Shown here: positions 53,862-63,994 of the stretch, piece after piece
How positions within the stretch are numbered: the first letter of the stretch is position 1
Layout: each line of letters opens with the position of its first letter
Source: Pseudoalteromonas ruthenica
GTDB taxonomy: Bacteria > Pseudomonadota > Gammaproteobacteria > Enterobacterales > Alteromonadaceae
Assembly (NCBI RefSeq): GCF_008808095.1
Contig: NZ_CP023396.1
Coordinates: 930,001 to 994,000, forward strand
Reading direction: 5' to 3'
Length of the DNA: 64,000 nucleotides
Notes under the pieces: model-generated
Told to the model about the DNA's origin: nothing
The model's database searches: none
What the model saw: only the letters and a program-made list of their open reading frames with translations
Program-made: the position numbers and the translations under genes

Positions 53862-55079
53862 ATGACTAACCCCAATAATGTTTCGTTGAATATTAATCAC
53901 GAACTAGAATTTATTGATGGCCATGGCCTCGATGTGCCTACTTATCGCGTTCTTAGTGAACAAGGTAGTGTGCTTGAGGGCGCAAAAGAGCCAGAAATTG
54001 ATAAGCAAACAGCGCTAAAAATATACGATACCATGCGCTTCATTCGTGCCTTAGACGAGCGTATGCAAGCAGCACAACGCCAAGGACGTGTCAGCTTTTA
54101 TATGCAGTGTTTAGGTGAGGAAGCTGCGGTAACCGCCAGTGCGGCGGCGCTTGATGATAATGATATGATCATGGCGCAGTATCGTGAGCAGGCGGCGCTA
54201 CGCTACCGAGGTTTTACCCTAGAGCAGTTCATGAATCAGATGTTCTCCAACGAGCAGGACTTGGGTAAAGGCCGCCAAATGCCAATCCATTATGGCTCAC
54301 GTGAGCTCAACTACATGACCATTTCGTCACCGCTGGGCACGCAAATCCCACAAGCGACTGGGTATGCTTATGGGCAGAAACTGAAGCACGTCAACAAAGA
54401 CTCCGGCGAGCTCGATAGCACTATTGATAATGTCACCATTTGCTATTTTGGCGAAGGGGCGGCATCAGAGGGTGATTTTCATGCCGGGTTAAATATGGCC
54501 GCTGTACATAAAGCGCCAGTGCTGTTTTTTGCTCGTAACAACGGTTATGCGATTTCCACCCCCGCCGATGAGCAGTTTGCCGGCGACGGTATTGCATCGC
54601 GTGGTGTGGGTTATGGTATTAAAGCTATCCGTGTAGATGGAGCCGATGCCTTAGCCGTTTATGCGGCGACCAAAAAGGCACGTGAAATTGCCACCGAAAC
54701 CGGTGAACCTGTGCTAATTGAATCCCTCGCTTACCGTTTAGGGGCGCACTCAACTTCGGATGACCCGAGCGGCTACCGCTCTAAAGATGAAGAAGCGGGC
54801 TTTCGTGAAAACTGTCCAGTCGCACGTTTTCGCAATTGGTTGCTGAGTAAAGGCTGGCTTGATGAACAAGAAGACGAGCAAGTTAAAGAGAAAGTGCGTG
54901 AGCAAATTCTTGAAGCATTAAAGGCGGCAGAGAAAGTGGCTAAGCCACCGTTGGAAGACCTTATTAGCGACGTGTATGACACGCCCATCCCGAGTCTTGA
55001 AAAGCAATACAATGAATTAAAGACTCATATTAAGAAGTACCCCGATGCCTATCCAACAACAGCAGGGAGATTGAAATAA
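53862..55079 (+). CDS. bkdA1: Branched-chain 2-oxoacid dehydrogenase E1 alpha
   Basis: A 405-aa subunit of the branched-chain 2-oxoacid dehydrogenase complex, which converts Val, Leu and Ile oxoacids to branched acyl-CoA. Thiamine diphosphate binding is shown by [20 protein letters not shown] (GEGAxxEGD) and [34 protein letters not shown] and [20 protein letters not shown] are E1-alpha-family segments, and [18 protein letters not shown] [20 protein letters not shown] holds the phosphorylation-loop equivalent. GGGAAGG precedes the ATG at 53862. It is followed directly by E1 beta (TAATG overlap). Confidence 0.94.
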   Translation: MTNPNNVSLNINHELEFIDGHGLDVPTYRVLSEQGSVLEGAKEPEIDKQTALKIYDTMRFIRALDERMQAAQRQGRVSFYMQCLGEEAAVTASAAALDDNDMIMAQYREQAALRYRGFTLEQFMNQMFSNEQDLGKGRQMPIHYGSRELNYMTISSPLGTQIPQATGYAYGQKLKHVNKDSGELDSTIDNVTICYFGEGAASEGDFHAGLNMAAVHKAPVLFFARNNGYAISTPADEQFAGDGIASRGVGYGIKAIRVDGADALAVYAATKKAREIATETGEPVLIESLAYRLGAHSTSDDPSGYRSKDEEAGFRENCPVARFRNWLLSKGWLDEQEDEQVKEKVREQILEALKAAEKVAKPPLEDLISDVYDTPIPSLEKQYNELKTHIKKYPDAYPTTAGRLK

Positions 55080-56056
55080 TGAAAACAATGAACATGCTTC
55101 ATGCTATCAACTCGGCGTTGGATATCACCATGGCAGAGCACGACCATGCCTGTATTTTCGGTGAGGATGTTGGCTACTTTGGCGGTGTATTTCGGGCCAC
55201 GTCCGGATTACAAGAGAAATACGGGAAACACCGGGTATTCAACACGCCGCTAACCGAACAAGGGATTGCGGGATTCGCCAACGGTTTAGCTGCGTTTGGT
55301 GCGCCAGCGATTGCTGAAATTCAATTTGCGGATTACATTTTCCCTGCCTTTGACCAAATCGTTAATGAGTCAGCGAAGTTCCGTTACCGCAGCGGTAACG
55401 AGTTTAATGTCGGTAATCTTACCATCCGTACACCTTATGGTGGTGGCATTGCCGGAGGTTTATACCACTCGCAATCGCCTGAAGCGTATTTTGCTCACAC
55501 CCCGGGGTTAAAGATTGTAGTACCGCGTAACCCATACCAAGCCAAAGGCTTACTGCGCGCTGCCATCAAAGATGACAACCCAGTGCTGTTCTTCGAACCA
55601 AAGCGTCTCTATCGGGCCTCTACAGGCGAAGTGCCTGAGGAAGATTACACCATTGAGCTGGGCAAAGCCGAAGTGGTGCAAGAAGGTAAAGACGTGACTG
55701 TATTGGCCTGGGGTGCACAGATGGAAATCATTGCAGCAGCGGCTGAGAAAGCTAAAGAGCAGGGGATCAGTGTGGAGCTGATAGACTTGCGCAGCATCCT
55801 TCCTTGGGACGTCGATACCGTTGCTGAGTCTGTGAAAAAGACAGGTCGACTCGTGGTGAGTCATGAAGCGCCTATTACTAACGGTTTTGGCGCCGAGATT
55901 GTGGCGACCATCCAGCAACAATGCTTCCTTTACTTGGAATCACCCATCACGCGTGTGTGTGGCTTGGATACACCGTATCCATTAGCACTAGAAAAAGAAT
56001 ATATTCCAGATGCGCTGAAGGTATTCGAAGCCATTAAAAACGCGGTTGAGTTTTAA
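55079..56056 (+). CDS. bkdA2: Branched-chain 2-oxoacid dehydrogenase E1 beta
   Basis: A 325-aa transketolase-like E1 beta subunit pairing with the E1 alpha subunit encoded upstream. The pyrimidine domain has [20 protein letters not shown] (conserved Glu) and [20 protein letters not shown]; the central block is [20 protein letters not shown]. The C-terminal transketolase domain has [20 protein letters not shown] and [17 protein letters not shown]. The start codon overlaps the upstream stop by one base, with a GGGAGA ribosome site, giving coupled translation and 1:1 stoichiometry. Confidence 0.95.
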   Translation: MKTMNMLHAINSALDITMAEHDHACIFGEDVGYFGGVFRATSGLQEKYGKHRVFNTPLTEQGIAGFANGLAAFGAPAIAEIQFADYIFPAFDQIVNESAKFRYRSGNEFNVGNLTIRTPYGGGIAGGLYHSQSPEAYFAHTPGLKIVVPRNPYQAKGLLRAAIKDDNPVLFFEPKRLYRASTGEVPEEDYTIELGKAEVVQEGKDVTVLAWGAQMEIIAAAAEKAKEQGISVELIDLRSILPWDVDTVAESVKKTGRLVVSHEAPITNGFGAEIVATIQQQCFLYLESPITRVCGLDTPYPLALEKEYIPDALKVFEAIKNAVEF

Positions 56057-56066
56057 GGGGATAATC

Positions 56067-57644
56067 ATGGCAAAAGATTTTATTTTACCAGATATTGGTG
56101 AAGGCATTGTTGAATGTGAAGTGGTTGAATGGTTGGTGGCAGTCGGTGACGAAGTCAAAGAAGATCAACCCATTTGCGATGTCATGACTGACAAAGCCCT
56201 AGTGCAAATCCCAGCGGTACATGATGGCGTGATCACTGAGCTTTATTATGCCAAAGGAGATATTGCTAAAGTGCATCAACCATTGTTTGCAATGGATGTA
56301 AACGGCGAGCAAGAAGACAGCTCCAAGGCGCACAGCACCGAACAAGAGCCTGAAGTAAAGCAAGCGAGTGCAACGTCTAACAGCGCGGGTACTCAGCGCG
56401 AGGACTTTATCTTGCCTGATATTGGCGAGGGCATTGTCGAGTGTGAAATAGTTGAATGGTTGGTCAGCGAAGGCGATACCATTAAAGAAGACCAAGCGGT
56501 ATGTGATGTGATGACCGATAAGGCGTTGGTACAAATCCCTGCTAAGTACGACGGTCAAGTGGTGAAGCTCTATTATCAAAAGGGTGATATTGCTAAGGTG
56601 CACAGCCCGCTATTCCAAATGGAAATTGCCGGTTCGACAAACGCCGAGCAACGTAGCGAGAGCACTGACTCGGCAGCGCAATCACAGCACAATGAAGCAG
56701 CGTCAGAGGCCAATACTGACACCTCTGTTGCCCAAGGAAAAGCATTAGCATCACCTGCTGTGCGTCGCCGTGCGCGTGAGCATGATATTGACATCAGCAA
56801 AGTTCCTGGCAGCGGTAAAAATGGCCGTGTATACAAAGAAGACATTGAACGCTTCTTGGCATCTGGTGACACAGCGCAAAGTGCTTCGCAGCAAGGGCCG
56901 AGCAACACTACATCGAGTAACGCCAATCAACAAAGTGGCGGGTCTCGTGTAGAGCCAATTAAAGGCATGAAAGCGGCCATGGCGAAGCAGATGTCGGCGT
57001 CGGTTTCCACTATTCCGCACTTTACATACAGTGACGAAATCGACCTTACGGACTTAATCGCATTGCGCGGAACGCTCAAAGAGCAGTATAAGCAGCAAGG
57101 CGTGAAGTTAACTATGATGCCATTTTTCATCAAGGCGCTATCACTGGCGATGCAAGAATTCCCGGTGCTAAACGCGCAAGTCAATGATGAGTGTACCGAG
57201 TTAACTTATTTCGATGACCACAATATTGGCATGGCCGTTGACTCTAAACTTGGATTGCTGGTACCCAATGTAAAACAAGTGCAGAGCAAATCGATTGTTG
57301 ATGTCGCTAACGAAGTAACTCGCCTTACTGACAGTGCCCGAGAAGGGCGTGTAGCGCCAGCCGATTTGAAATCAGGGACTATCTCTATTTCTAACATCGG
57401 TGCTATTGGCGGCACGACGGCCACACCGATTATCAATAAGCCTGAAGTAGCCATTGTTGCCCTTGGTAAAGTACAGCAATTGCCGCGTTTTAACGAAGCC
57501 GGTGATGTTGAAGCGCGTGCAATAATGCAGGTCAGTTGGTCAGGGGATCACCGTGTAATTGATGGCGGCACCATCGCCCGCTTTAATAATCTATGGAAAG
57601 ATTTCCTAGAGCAGCCAAGTAAAATGCTGATGGCAATGCGCTAA
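56067..57644 (+). CDS. bkdB: Dihydrolipoamide branched-chain acyltransferase E2
   Basis: A 525-aa E2 core protein. Two lipoyl domains are seen, about residues 3-78 and 116-192, each with the lipoylated Lys in [13 protein letters not shown]. They are linked by acidic Ser/Glu-rich segments to an E3/E1-binding domain ([20 protein letters not shown], about 230-265) and a catalytic acyltransferase domain with [20 protein letters not shown] and the active-site [11 protein letters not shown]. Most BCKDH E2 proteins have a single lipoyl domain, so the duplicate is a variant known from some Alteromonadales. No lpd (E3) gene follows; a terminator comes next. Confidence 0.95.
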   Translation: MAKDFILPDIGEGIVECEVVEWLVAVGDEVKEDQPICDVMTDKALVQIPAVHDGVITELYYAKGDIAKVHQPLFAMDVNGEQEDSSKAHSTEQEPEVKQASATSNSAGTQREDFILPDIGEGIVECEIVEWLVSEGDTIKEDQAVCDVMTDKALVQIPAKYDGQVVKLYYQKGDIAKVHSPLFQMEIAGSTNAEQRSESTDSAAQSQHNEAASEANTDTSVAQGKALASPAVRRRAREHDIDISKVPGSGKNGRVYKEDIERFLASGDTAQSASQQGPSNTTSSNANQQSGGSRVEPIKGMKAAMAKQMSASVSTIPHFTYSDEIDLTDLIALRGTLKEQYKQQGVKLTMMPFFIKALSLAMQEFPVLNAQVNDECTELTYFDDHNIGMAVDSKLGLLVPNVKQVQSKSIVDVANEVTRLTDSAREGRVAPADLKSGTISISNIGAIGGTTATPIINKPEVAIVALGKVQQLPRFNEAGDVEARAIMQVSWSGDHRVIDGGTIARFNNLWKDFLEQPSKMLMAMR

Positions 57645-57671
57645 CTGGTCCAATTAGCTGAACAAAAACTG

Positions 57672-57699
57672 AAAAAACTAGCTCCGGCTAGTTTTTTTT
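57672..57699 (+). terminator. Rho-independent terminator of bkd operon
   Basis: AAAAAACTAGC / GCTAGTTTTTTT hairpin with TCCG loop, 28 bp after the E2 stop codon. Confidence 0.93.
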
Positions 57700-57810
57700 A
57701 TAGCCATTTTCCTCTATTATTATCCTAACTTTTGCGCTGCAAAGGTGGCTTGCTCTGACGTACATCGCTCAGGACAAAGGAATTTCAAAATAACTAATAG
57801 GAAAATAGTG

Positions 57811-58176
57811 ATGAACTATTATATTGAAGCGTTTCAACGCTTTGCTGATTTTAAAGGCCGTATCCGTCGTAAAGCTTACTGGATGTTCTTTTTATTCAAC
57901 TTCATCTTTAGCATCGTTACTGCGGTGATTGATGGCGTTTTAGGCACGGCTTTTATCGGTTCAATCTACTCGTTAGTGCTACTTGTTCCAAGTTTAGCTG
58001 CGGGTGCTCGTCGCTTACACGATACTGGCCGTTCTGGTTGGTGGCAACTACTTTACCTTATTCCAATTATCGGTTTTATCGTAGTTATTATCTTCCTTGC
58101 GCAAGACAGCCAAGAAGGTGACAACGATTGGGGTGCAAACCCTAAAGAAGGTGATATCGAAGGCGCCACTGCCTAA
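57811..58176 (+). CDS. DUF805 inner-membrane protein
   Basis: A 121-aa DUF805 (YhaH-like) protein. The N-terminus YYIEAFQRFADFKGRIRRKA is the signature, followed by three or four membrane helices (about 24-46, 54-70, 86-104). ARRLHDTGRSGWWQLLYLIP in the middle is also conserved. The tail ends in the typical NDWGANPKEGD segment. Function is unknown; YhaH-like proteins are membrane-embedded and often near metabolic operons. It has AGGAAA upstream and a terminator 16 bp after the stop. Confidence 0.9.
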   Translation: MNYYIEAFQRFADFKGRIRRKAYWMFFLFNFIFSIVTAVIDGVLGTAFIGSIYSLVLLVPSLAAGARRLHDTGRSGWWQLLYLIPIIGFIVVIIFLAQDSQEGDNDWGANPKEGDIEGATA

Positions 58177-58191
58177 TCGATAACGAGATAT

Positions 58192-58220
58192 AAAGAGCCG
58201 GTTTAGTACCGGCTTTTTTT
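58192..58220 (+). terminator. Rho-independent terminator after DUF805
   Basis: AAAGAGCCGGT / ACCGGCTTTTTT hairpin with TTAGT loop. It lies between convergent genes and partly overlaps the end of the metal-transporter gene. Confidence 0.92.
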
Positions 58221-59394
58221 ATGTCCACTGGTTTATAAAATACCAGCCATAGCCTAAAACGAGCGCCGGTATCAAGGTATAGACTGTAGCAATAAATGCG
58301 GCCTTGGGTGACAGGGCGATGGCAGGGAATAAGGCATCCCCATCATTTGAGATGGCATTGGCCAACAAGGCACTGAATGGGAGCCCACCTTGAAGGTATA
58401 GGCCAGTGACAACAATCTGCGGGCCACAACCAGGAATTAAACCAATCAGCGCAGCGATTAAGGGTGTCCATAGTGCATACTGATTAAACCACACCGCTAA
58501 ATCAAGCCCTGCGAGGGTGCTGACAAGTTCAAACGTAACAAACGCAGCCACCACCCATACAGTAATAAAGTGGGTATCTTGTATGGCCTTAAGAGTTGCA
58601 GATTCTGGCTCGGGCGGACAGTCTTCACAGGCAATAGATTGATAATTACCCTCATTTTTGGTGAGCGCCCACACCAGCATCGACGCCACCGCTAAAAAAC
58701 TACCGCCATACAGCACCATGGTATCGGCACCTTGGAATAGGGTTGCCGGCTCGATATTAAACGCCAAAACGAGGGCAACAAGTAATAGCAATGGTAATGC
58801 CCATATCCATATTTGCTTTGTCGCCATCAATAGCGGGCTTGCAGGTTTGCCTTGCAATACATCGGGGTCTGGTTTTTTATGGTGAAACTCGATATCGGCA
58901 TGTATTTTATTAACTAGCGTGCCCATTAACGTGCCCGCCACCAGGCTAATAGCAAGGACTAACAGGGCATCAAAAGGACTGGCTGCCAAGAGCAAAAAGG
59001 CAGCATCCCCCATTGTGGCGCTTAACACCGCAACAACGGCACCGAAACTGACTTGCCCCCGGGTAAATTGGGTTACGACAATAATGGCGCCACCACAGCC
59101 AGGCAATGCGCCTAAGAACGCCGCGAATAACACTTCAAATTTAGGGTAACGCTGAGAAAACTGGCCTAATTCCAGTAAAGGATAACGCTTTATCAGCAGG
59201 TAGTAGAGCAGTAGGGTAGCAGCGACAAAGACACTGACCTGAAAGAACGCATCACTGAGCGCCGTTAACGTCAGTTCGCGGGTGCTAGGTAAGGCCAACA
59301 GTAGCGCCAAACCAAGAGGGAAAAATAACCGTTTATTAATGACTTTCATCCAATTGGTTGTAAGAACACAGGGTGAGAGAGTCGATACGGGCAT
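58219..59394 (-). CDS. Putative manganese transporter (DUF2899/ArsP_2)
   Basis: A 391-aa membrane protein with about 10-11 hydrophobic segments. Two related halves carry the family's Gly-Cys-Gly loops: FLGALPGCGGAIIVVTQFTR in the first half and LIGLIPGCGPQIVVTGLYLQ in the second. MGDAAFLLLAASP and AISNDGDALFPAIALSPKAA are the paired acidic loops. Family members are annotated as putative manganese (or heavy-metal) transporters. Substrate here is unproven. Start: ATG 59394, with AGG inside an inverted-repeat arm upstream; an in-frame ATG at 59349 (MKVINKRLFFP) is the alternative. Confidence 0.78.
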   Translation of the reverse strand: MPVSTLSPCVLTTNWMKVINKRLFFPLGLALLLALPSTRELTLTALSDAFFQVSVFVAATLLLYYLLIKRYPLLELGQFSQRYPKFEVLFAAFLGALPGCGGAIIVVTQFTRGQVSFGAVVAVLSATMGDAAFLLLAASPFDALLVLAISLVAGTLMGTLVNKIHADIEFHHKKPDPDVLQGKPASPLLMATKQIWIWALPLLLLVALVLAFNIEPATLFQGADTMVLYGGSFLAVASMLVWALTKNEGNYQSIACEDCPPEPESATLKAIQDTHFITVWVVAAFVTFELVSTLAGLDLAVWFNQYALWTPLIAALIGLIPGCGPQIVVTGLYLQGGLPFSALLANAISNDGDALFPAIALSPKAAFIATVYTLIPALVLGYGWYFINQWT

Positions 59395-59397
59395 AAT

Positions 59398-59427
59398 GTG
59401 TAACCTAGATCATAAACTAGGTTACAC
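59398..59427. promoter_or_regulatory. 11-bp inverted repeat at the metal-transporter start
   Basis: GTGTAACCTAG / CTAGGTTACAC with an 8-nt loop begins 4 bp upstream of the ATG at 59394. A -10-like TATAGT (59425-59430, minus strand) overlaps its far end. It could be an operator blocking transcription, or an RNA hairpin hiding the AGG Shine-Dalgarno inside its arm. A metal-responsive control is a guess. Confidence 0.5.
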
Positions 59428-59455
59428 TATAGTTTAATCTAAATGATAATTAAAC

Positions 59456-61084
59456 CTATTTAGATCTTTGGAATTCCGCGTCTGCATACCACTGCGGCCA
59501 TTCGCTTTGCTGTGAGATGTCATAGCCCACTTTATAGAACAGCTGCAAATCCTGTACTGCACCGGATAAATCCCATTCATCGCGGTAGCGATCGCAAGGC
59601 TGGTGATAACAGCCGCGCAACACTAGGCCCATACGTTTACGGTACTTAGCCGTTTGCGCATCTGCAGGCTCACTGCCACCCCCGGCGTACATCGCTGGCA
59701 CACCCATGTTGGCAAAGGCAAAGTGATCAGAGCGATAATACCCACCTGAGCTTGGTTTAGGGTCACCAGACACACTGCGTTGCTGCATTTTAGCGGCTTC
59801 GCTTAGCATATCATCAAGTTCAGACTTACCCATGCCCACAACGCTGATGTCTTTAACCTTACCGAGTAGGTTCAAGCTGTCCATATTGATATTGGCAACG
59901 GTTTTATCGATATCGATAACCGGGTTAGCAGCGTAGTATTTTGCCCCTAACAGACCTTGCTCTTCAGCAGTAACGGCTAAAAACGTCATCGAACGGTCTG
60001 GGTTTTTGGGCAATGTGGCAAAGGCTTCAGCGACTTCAATCATACCGCCAGTGCCGGTGGCATTATCATGTGCGCCATTATAAATCTGGTCGCCCTTACG
60101 ATTCTTATCGGTTCCTAAGTGATCCCAGTGCGCGGAGTAGATAACGTGCTCATCAGGTTTCGTGCTGCCCGGTAGCGTGGCGATAAAGTTATAGGAAATC
60201 GATTTTTTGATTTCGCTGTTTACTTCAACGCTGGCAGTTAAATCGCCCATATCAACATGGTAAGCACCTTCGCTTGCGCGTTGCTTAGCTTGGTCAAAAT
60301 CCAGACCGGCTTTTGCGAATAGCTCTTTGGCTACATCCACAGTCACCCAGCCTTCAACCGCTACGCGGTCCATATTGTTGTTATCTTTTTGGAAGCCAAA
60401 CTGTGGGCCGCTCCACGAGTTTTCGACCACCGACCACGGGTAAGATGCAGGTGCGGTCTCGTGCACAATAATAGCACCAGCAGCGCCTTGGCGGCTTGCT
60501 TCTTCGTATTTATATGTCCAGCGGCCATAGTAGGTCATGGCATCGCCGGTGAACAACTCCGGATCTTTGGTCGCAAACCCTGGGTCGTTAACTAGCATCA
60601 CCACGGTCTTGCCTTTTACATCAAGGCCTTCATAGTCGTTCCAGTCATATTCTGGGGCATTCACACCATAGCCAACAAATACCAGCTCAGAATCGTTGAT
60701 GGCTTCTTTAGCACTAATACGGCTGGTCCCCATGACCATGTCTTTTTTATATTGGTAGTCTTTACCACCAATATTAAGGGTCATATTGGGGTCCGCTTCA
60801 ATCGACACCAGCGGCACTTCTTGTAAGAAGCTATCACCATTGCCGGGCTTAAAGCCTAGGGCCGTAAATTGTTCGGTGAGATAAGCCAGCGTAAGCTCTT
60901 CGCCTTTGGTTGACGGAGCACGTCCGCCAAACTCATCGGAAGCCAGTGTTTTAACGTGCTGCGCGAGTTGTTCAGCGTTGATGCTGTTCCAGCCCGCCAT
61001 AACGTCTTGTTCAGTAATTTGTGTGCTCGCACAGCCAGCAAGGATGCCGCCGGCAAGTAAAGTCAGTGGGAAATAGCGTTTCAT
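59456..61084 (-). CDS. M28 family lipoprotein peptidase with PA domain
   Basis: A 542-aa zinc aminopeptidase of peptidase family M28, with a lipoprotein signal peptide (lipobox LAGC, Cys about 18). A PA (protease-associated) insert lies at about 130-260 (GAAGAIIVHETAPASYPWSV). The M28 domain follows: VIYSAHWDHLGTDKNRKGDQ and NGAHDNATGTGGMIEVAEAF give His and bridging Asp, FLAVTAEEQGLLGAKYY gives the catalytic and zinc Glu pair, NINMDSLNLLG a further Asp, and YRSDHFAFANMGVPAMYAGG the last His. Active on the outer side of the membrane for peptide scavenging. AST and BCKDH genes nearby suggest amino-acid nutrition. Confidence 0.93.
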   Translation of the reverse strand: MKRYFPLTLLAGGILAGCASTQITEQDVMAGWNSINAEQLAQHVKTLASDEFGGRAPSTKGEELTLAYLTEQFTALGFKPGNGDSFLQEVPLVSIEADPNMTLNIGGKDYQYKKDMVMGTSRISAKEAINDSELVFVGYGVNAPEYDWNDYEGLDVKGKTVVMLVNDPGFATKDPELFTGDAMTYYGRWTYKYEEASRQGAAGAIIVHETAPASYPWSVVENSWSGPQFGFQKDNNNMDRVAVEGWVTVDVAKELFAKAGLDFDQAKQRASEGAYHVDMGDLTASVEVNSEIKKSISYNFIATLPGSTKPDEHVIYSAHWDHLGTDKNRKGDQIYNGAHDNATGTGGMIEVAEAFATLPKNPDRSMTFLAVTAEEQGLLGAKYYAANPVIDIDKTVANINMDSLNLLGKVKDISVVGMGKSELDDMLSEAAKMQQRSVSGDPKPSSGGYYRSDHFAFANMGVPAMYAGGGSEPADAQTAKYRKRMGLVLRGCYHQPCDRYRDEWDLSGAVQDLQLFYKVGYDISQQSEWPQWYADAEFQRSK

Positions 61085-61192
61085 ATTTATTCATTTCATT
61101 GCTATAAGACGACAGCCAGTATAAGGATAGCGATGAAATTACACCAGTTTTTGCGCTAAACTAGGCAAAATTTACGGTTAAAATAAGCAGTA

Positions 61193-62002
61193 ATGAAACG
61201 TTTTACCCCCTATCCACAGTGGCGCACTGATTGTTTACAAGGTGGTGCATTCGCCCACCTCAACGCCCTGTTTGCTTTAGAGCAATATCGCGACTGGCCG
61301 AGTTTAAGTGAGTTAAACCAACATCAATTGGTGAACGCCCAAGGTTTGGCCATAGAATTTATAGCCAATAGCGAGTTTGAACTGGATGGGCGCTATTATG
61401 AGCAGTTCATTTATGAAACTGGCAAAGTCCCCACGCGCAGCGAAAACTGGCATGATCTGTTTGGTGCCTATATATGGCGGCTATTTCCTAAAACCAAGGC
61501 CTTACTCAATCGCTTACATATTGAGGAAATGGCCCTGCAAACCTGCTCTAGGCGCAGTAAAACCCGCAATGCACTGACCTTGTTTGATGAATGTGCCGTG
61601 GTATTAGCGGTGAGTGACCCCAGTTGGATAACCGCCTTTCGCCAACACCAGTGGCAGGAGGTGTTTGTAGAGCGCAAAGAGCAGTGGCAACATAGCATTC
61701 GTGCCTATACCTTTGGCCATGCCAATTATGAAATGCTGACACAGCCGTTTATTGGCTTAACGGGGAAAGCGTTATTTATCGACGTTGACGCTGATATATT
61801 TTGTAAAGATTTAAGTGCCCAATACCGCTACCTCGATGCGCGCCTATATGAGATGATAGCCGAGCAAAATGTGTTGGCTGATAACTCGCAGCTATCCCCG
61901 CTTCCCTTGCTCGGGGTGCCGGGATGGTATGACGATAATGTCGACCCAAATTTTTATGCCAATACGGACTACTTTCGACCAAAACGAAGGAACACAAAAT
62001 AA
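61193..62002 (+). CDS. DUF3025 domain protein
   Basis: A 269-aa protein with the DUF3025 signature TRSENWHDLFGAYIWRLFPK near residues 78-97 and the follow-up ALLNRLHIEEM. RNALTLFDECAVVLAVSDPS in the middle and ALFIDVDADI later agree. No catalytic motif is known for the family. It overlaps the ABC ATPase gene start by one base (TAATG), so it may be translated with the exporter. No signal peptide; cytoplasmic. Confidence 0.82.
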   Translation: MKRFTPYPQWRTDCLQGGAFAHLNALFALEQYRDWPSLSELNQHQLVNAQGLAIEFIANSEFELDGRYYEQFIYETGKVPTRSENWHDLFGAYIWRLFPKTKALLNRLHIEEMALQTCSRRSKTRNALTLFDECAVVLAVSDPSWITAFRQHQWQEVFVERKEQWQHSIRAYTFGHANYEMLTQPFIGLTGKALFIDVDADIFCKDLSAQYRYLDARLYEMIAEQNVLADNSQLSPLPLLGVPGWYDDNVDPNFYANTDYFRPKRRNTK

Positions 62003-62793
62003 TGATAAGAGTGAATGGGCTACAGAAAAAGTTCAAACTCACCAAAGACCATAAGAAAAACGTCAAAGAGTCGCAGCAAGATCCACGTGAAGACAAAGAC
62101 TTTTTCCATTCGGTTCGCGATGTCAGCTTTCATTGCAATCAAGGTGAAGTACTGGGATTACTTGGGCCTAATGGCGCCGGTAAAACCACCACGCTACGAA
62201 TGCTATCAACCGCATTAAAACCCGACTCAGGAAGCATTGAAGTCAATGGCGTGGACGCGGTTAAAAAGCCCTTAGCGGGGCGCAAAGCCATTGGTTTTCT
62301 CTCGGGGTCAACAGGCTTATATGGGCGCTTAACAGCGAAAGAAAATGTTGAGTACTTCGCCAAACTCCATGGTCTGAGAGGTTCGGCGCTCGCTGAGCGT
62401 TGTGAAGAGCTGTTTACCTTATTGGATATGCACAGCTTTTTAGATAAACGAGCCGATAACCTGTCTACCGGAATGAAGCAAAAAACCAATATCGCCAGAG
62501 CCGTGGTACATAAGCCCGATGTGGTGATATTGGATGAGCCCACCACAGGCTTAGATATTATGACCACGCAAACGGTGATTAACTTTATTAAAGGCCTTAA
62601 AGAGCAGGGCACACCGGTTATTTTCTCAACCCATCATCTCGATGAGGTTGCGTTATTGTGTGACCGCGTCAGTGTCATTGACTTAGGGGTCACTTGCTTT
62701 GACGGCACCTTAGCGCAGTTTAGCGAGCAAGGGCGCGCGACAGCCCTGAACGACGCGTTTATGAACATTCTTGAGGATCATCGCCATGTATGA
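62002..62793 (+). CDS. natA: ABC transporter ATPase, NatA-like
   Basis: A 263-aa ATPase. Walker A is GLLGPNGAGKTTTLRMLSTA, the signature is NLSTGMKQKTNIARAVVHKP, Walker B is VVILDEPTTGLDIMTTQTVI, and the switch His is in VIFSTHHLDEVALLCDRVSV. The long charged N-terminus (KKFKLTKDHKKNVKESQQDP, about residues 9-28) before the core domain is unusual compared with NatA of Bacillus. It pairs with the permease encoded by the next gene, which it overlaps by 8 bp. NatAB exports Na+ in Bacillus; the real substrate here is not established. Confidence 0.88.
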   Translation: MIRVNGLQKKFKLTKDHKKNVKESQQDPREDKDFFHSVRDVSFHCNQGEVLGLLGPNGAGKTTTLRMLSTALKPDSGSIEVNGVDAVKKPLAGRKAIGFLSGSTGLYGRLTAKENVEYFAKLHGLRGSALAERCEELFTLLDMHSFLDKRADNLSTGMKQKTNIARAVVHKPDVVILDEPTTGLDIMTTQTVINFIKGLKEQGTPVIFSTHHLDEVALLCDRVSVIDLGVTCFDGTLAQFSEQGRATALNDAFMNILEDHRHV

Positions 62794-63994
62794 AGTATTT
62801 TTAAAGGAAATAAAAGAGCTGTTACGCGATAGAAAAACGCTGATGTTCGTGGTTGCGCTGCCGCTGCTTATTTTTCCGATAATTTTTGCGCTTATTGGCT
62901 TTTTAGCATCGCAGGCCGCGCTTGAGGCCAAGCAGGAAGTGCACACATATGCCATCGTTAATGCCCAATATGCAGAGCCTTTCGCGAAGGAAGTCTTTTT
63001 TCATAAAAGCTTTAAAGAGCTTGAACAAAAGCATTCATACCAGAGCATTGAAGACTTAAAAGCGGCGGTGGAAGCCGGGACCATCGATGTCGGTATTTAT
63101 ATTCCACAGGATGCGCAAGGGTCGCTGGATAACGGTGAGCAAAGCACCTGGCAAGTTATATTTAATGATGCGCAAACCATCAACTTCTTATTTACCAACT
63201 TGAAAGAAGTGGCGGACAAATACGCGCAGCAACTACAAAGTGCCAAGCTTATTGAGCTTGGGGTCAGTGAAGATGCCCAGGCGGCGTTGCTACAGCCCAT
63301 TGAGCTTGAGAAGGTCAATACCGCCGATCAGCGCGAGAATCTCGGTGAAAAAATCGGTGCCTATATCCCTTATCTGCTGCTACCTTTAGTGCTGACGGGC
63401 GCTATGTATCCAGCCATTGACTTAGGGGCCGGTGAAAAAGAACGTGGTACTCTGGAAACCCTGTTATTGACGCCTCTATCACGTACTCAAGTGGTGCTCG
63501 GTAAATTCTTAACGGTATTTTGCAGTGGCATTACCAGTGCCATGGTCACAGTGCTCAGTTTTGGCTTATGGATCACCCTAGCTGGGCAATTTATTGAGCT
63601 TGATATGCTTAAAGAAGCCTTTGGTACGGTAATGGTGACCGACTTATTATTGATTTTGTTGCTATTAATTCCGGTTGCCGCGATTTTTGGCTCTTTAGCG
63701 CTGACCATTTCTATTTATGCGCGCAGCTTTAAAGAAGCACAAAACTACATGTCGCCGCTGTCATTTTTAGTGTTCATCCCTATCATTGTCGCCATCATGC
63801 CGAATATGGAATTGACCGCTAAAACAGCACTGATCCCTATCACTAATATTTGCCTGGCTATCAAAGAGATCATTAAAGGCACAGTTGATTTGGGCTTAGT
63901 GGGACTTATCTTTGCAGCCACCGTGGTGCTTGCTGGGGCGTTACTGGCATTTTGTACCTACTGGTTTAATAAAGAGGATGTGTTGTTTCGCTAA
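62786..63994 (+). CDS. natB: ABC-2 type permease, NatB-like
   Basis: A 402-aa membrane subunit. The first TM (about 22-42) follows the FLKEIKELLRDRKTLMFVVA amphipathic elbow; a large extracytoplasmic domain (about 43-190) comes next; five further TM segments lie between 195 and 395, with the DLGAGEKERGTLETLLLTPL loop of ABC-2 exporters near 220. The protein ends with an ENTLFR-like KEDVLFR. ATG 62786 is chosen as it is directly followed by MYEVFLKEI; a frame from 62771 lies inside natA. It ends 6 bp before the window edge. Confidence 0.88.
   Translation: MYEVFLKEIKELLRDRKTLMFVVALPLLIFPIIFALIGFLASQAALEAKQEVHTYAIVNAQYAEPFAKEVFFHKSFKELEQKHSYQSIEDLKAAVEAGTIDVGIYIPQDAQGSLDNGEQSTWQVIFNDAQTINFLFTNLKEVADKYAQQLQSAKLIELGVSEDAQAALLQPIELEKVNTADQRENLGEKIGAYIPYLLLPLVLTGAMYPAIDLGAGEKERGTLETLLLTPLSRTQVVLGKFLTVFCSGITSAMVTVLSFGLWITLAGQFIELDMLKEAFGTVMVTDLLLILLLLIPVAAIFGSLALTISIYARSFKEAQNYMSPLSFLVFIPIIVAIMPNMELTAKTALIPITNICLAIKEIIKGTVDLGLVGLIFAATVVLAGALLAFCTYWFNKEDVLFR

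Noticed and set aside
59440..59456. TGATAATTAAAC-like sequence as a Fur box before the metal exporter
   Set aside because: Only one half-site resembles the Fur consensus; not enough for a call.
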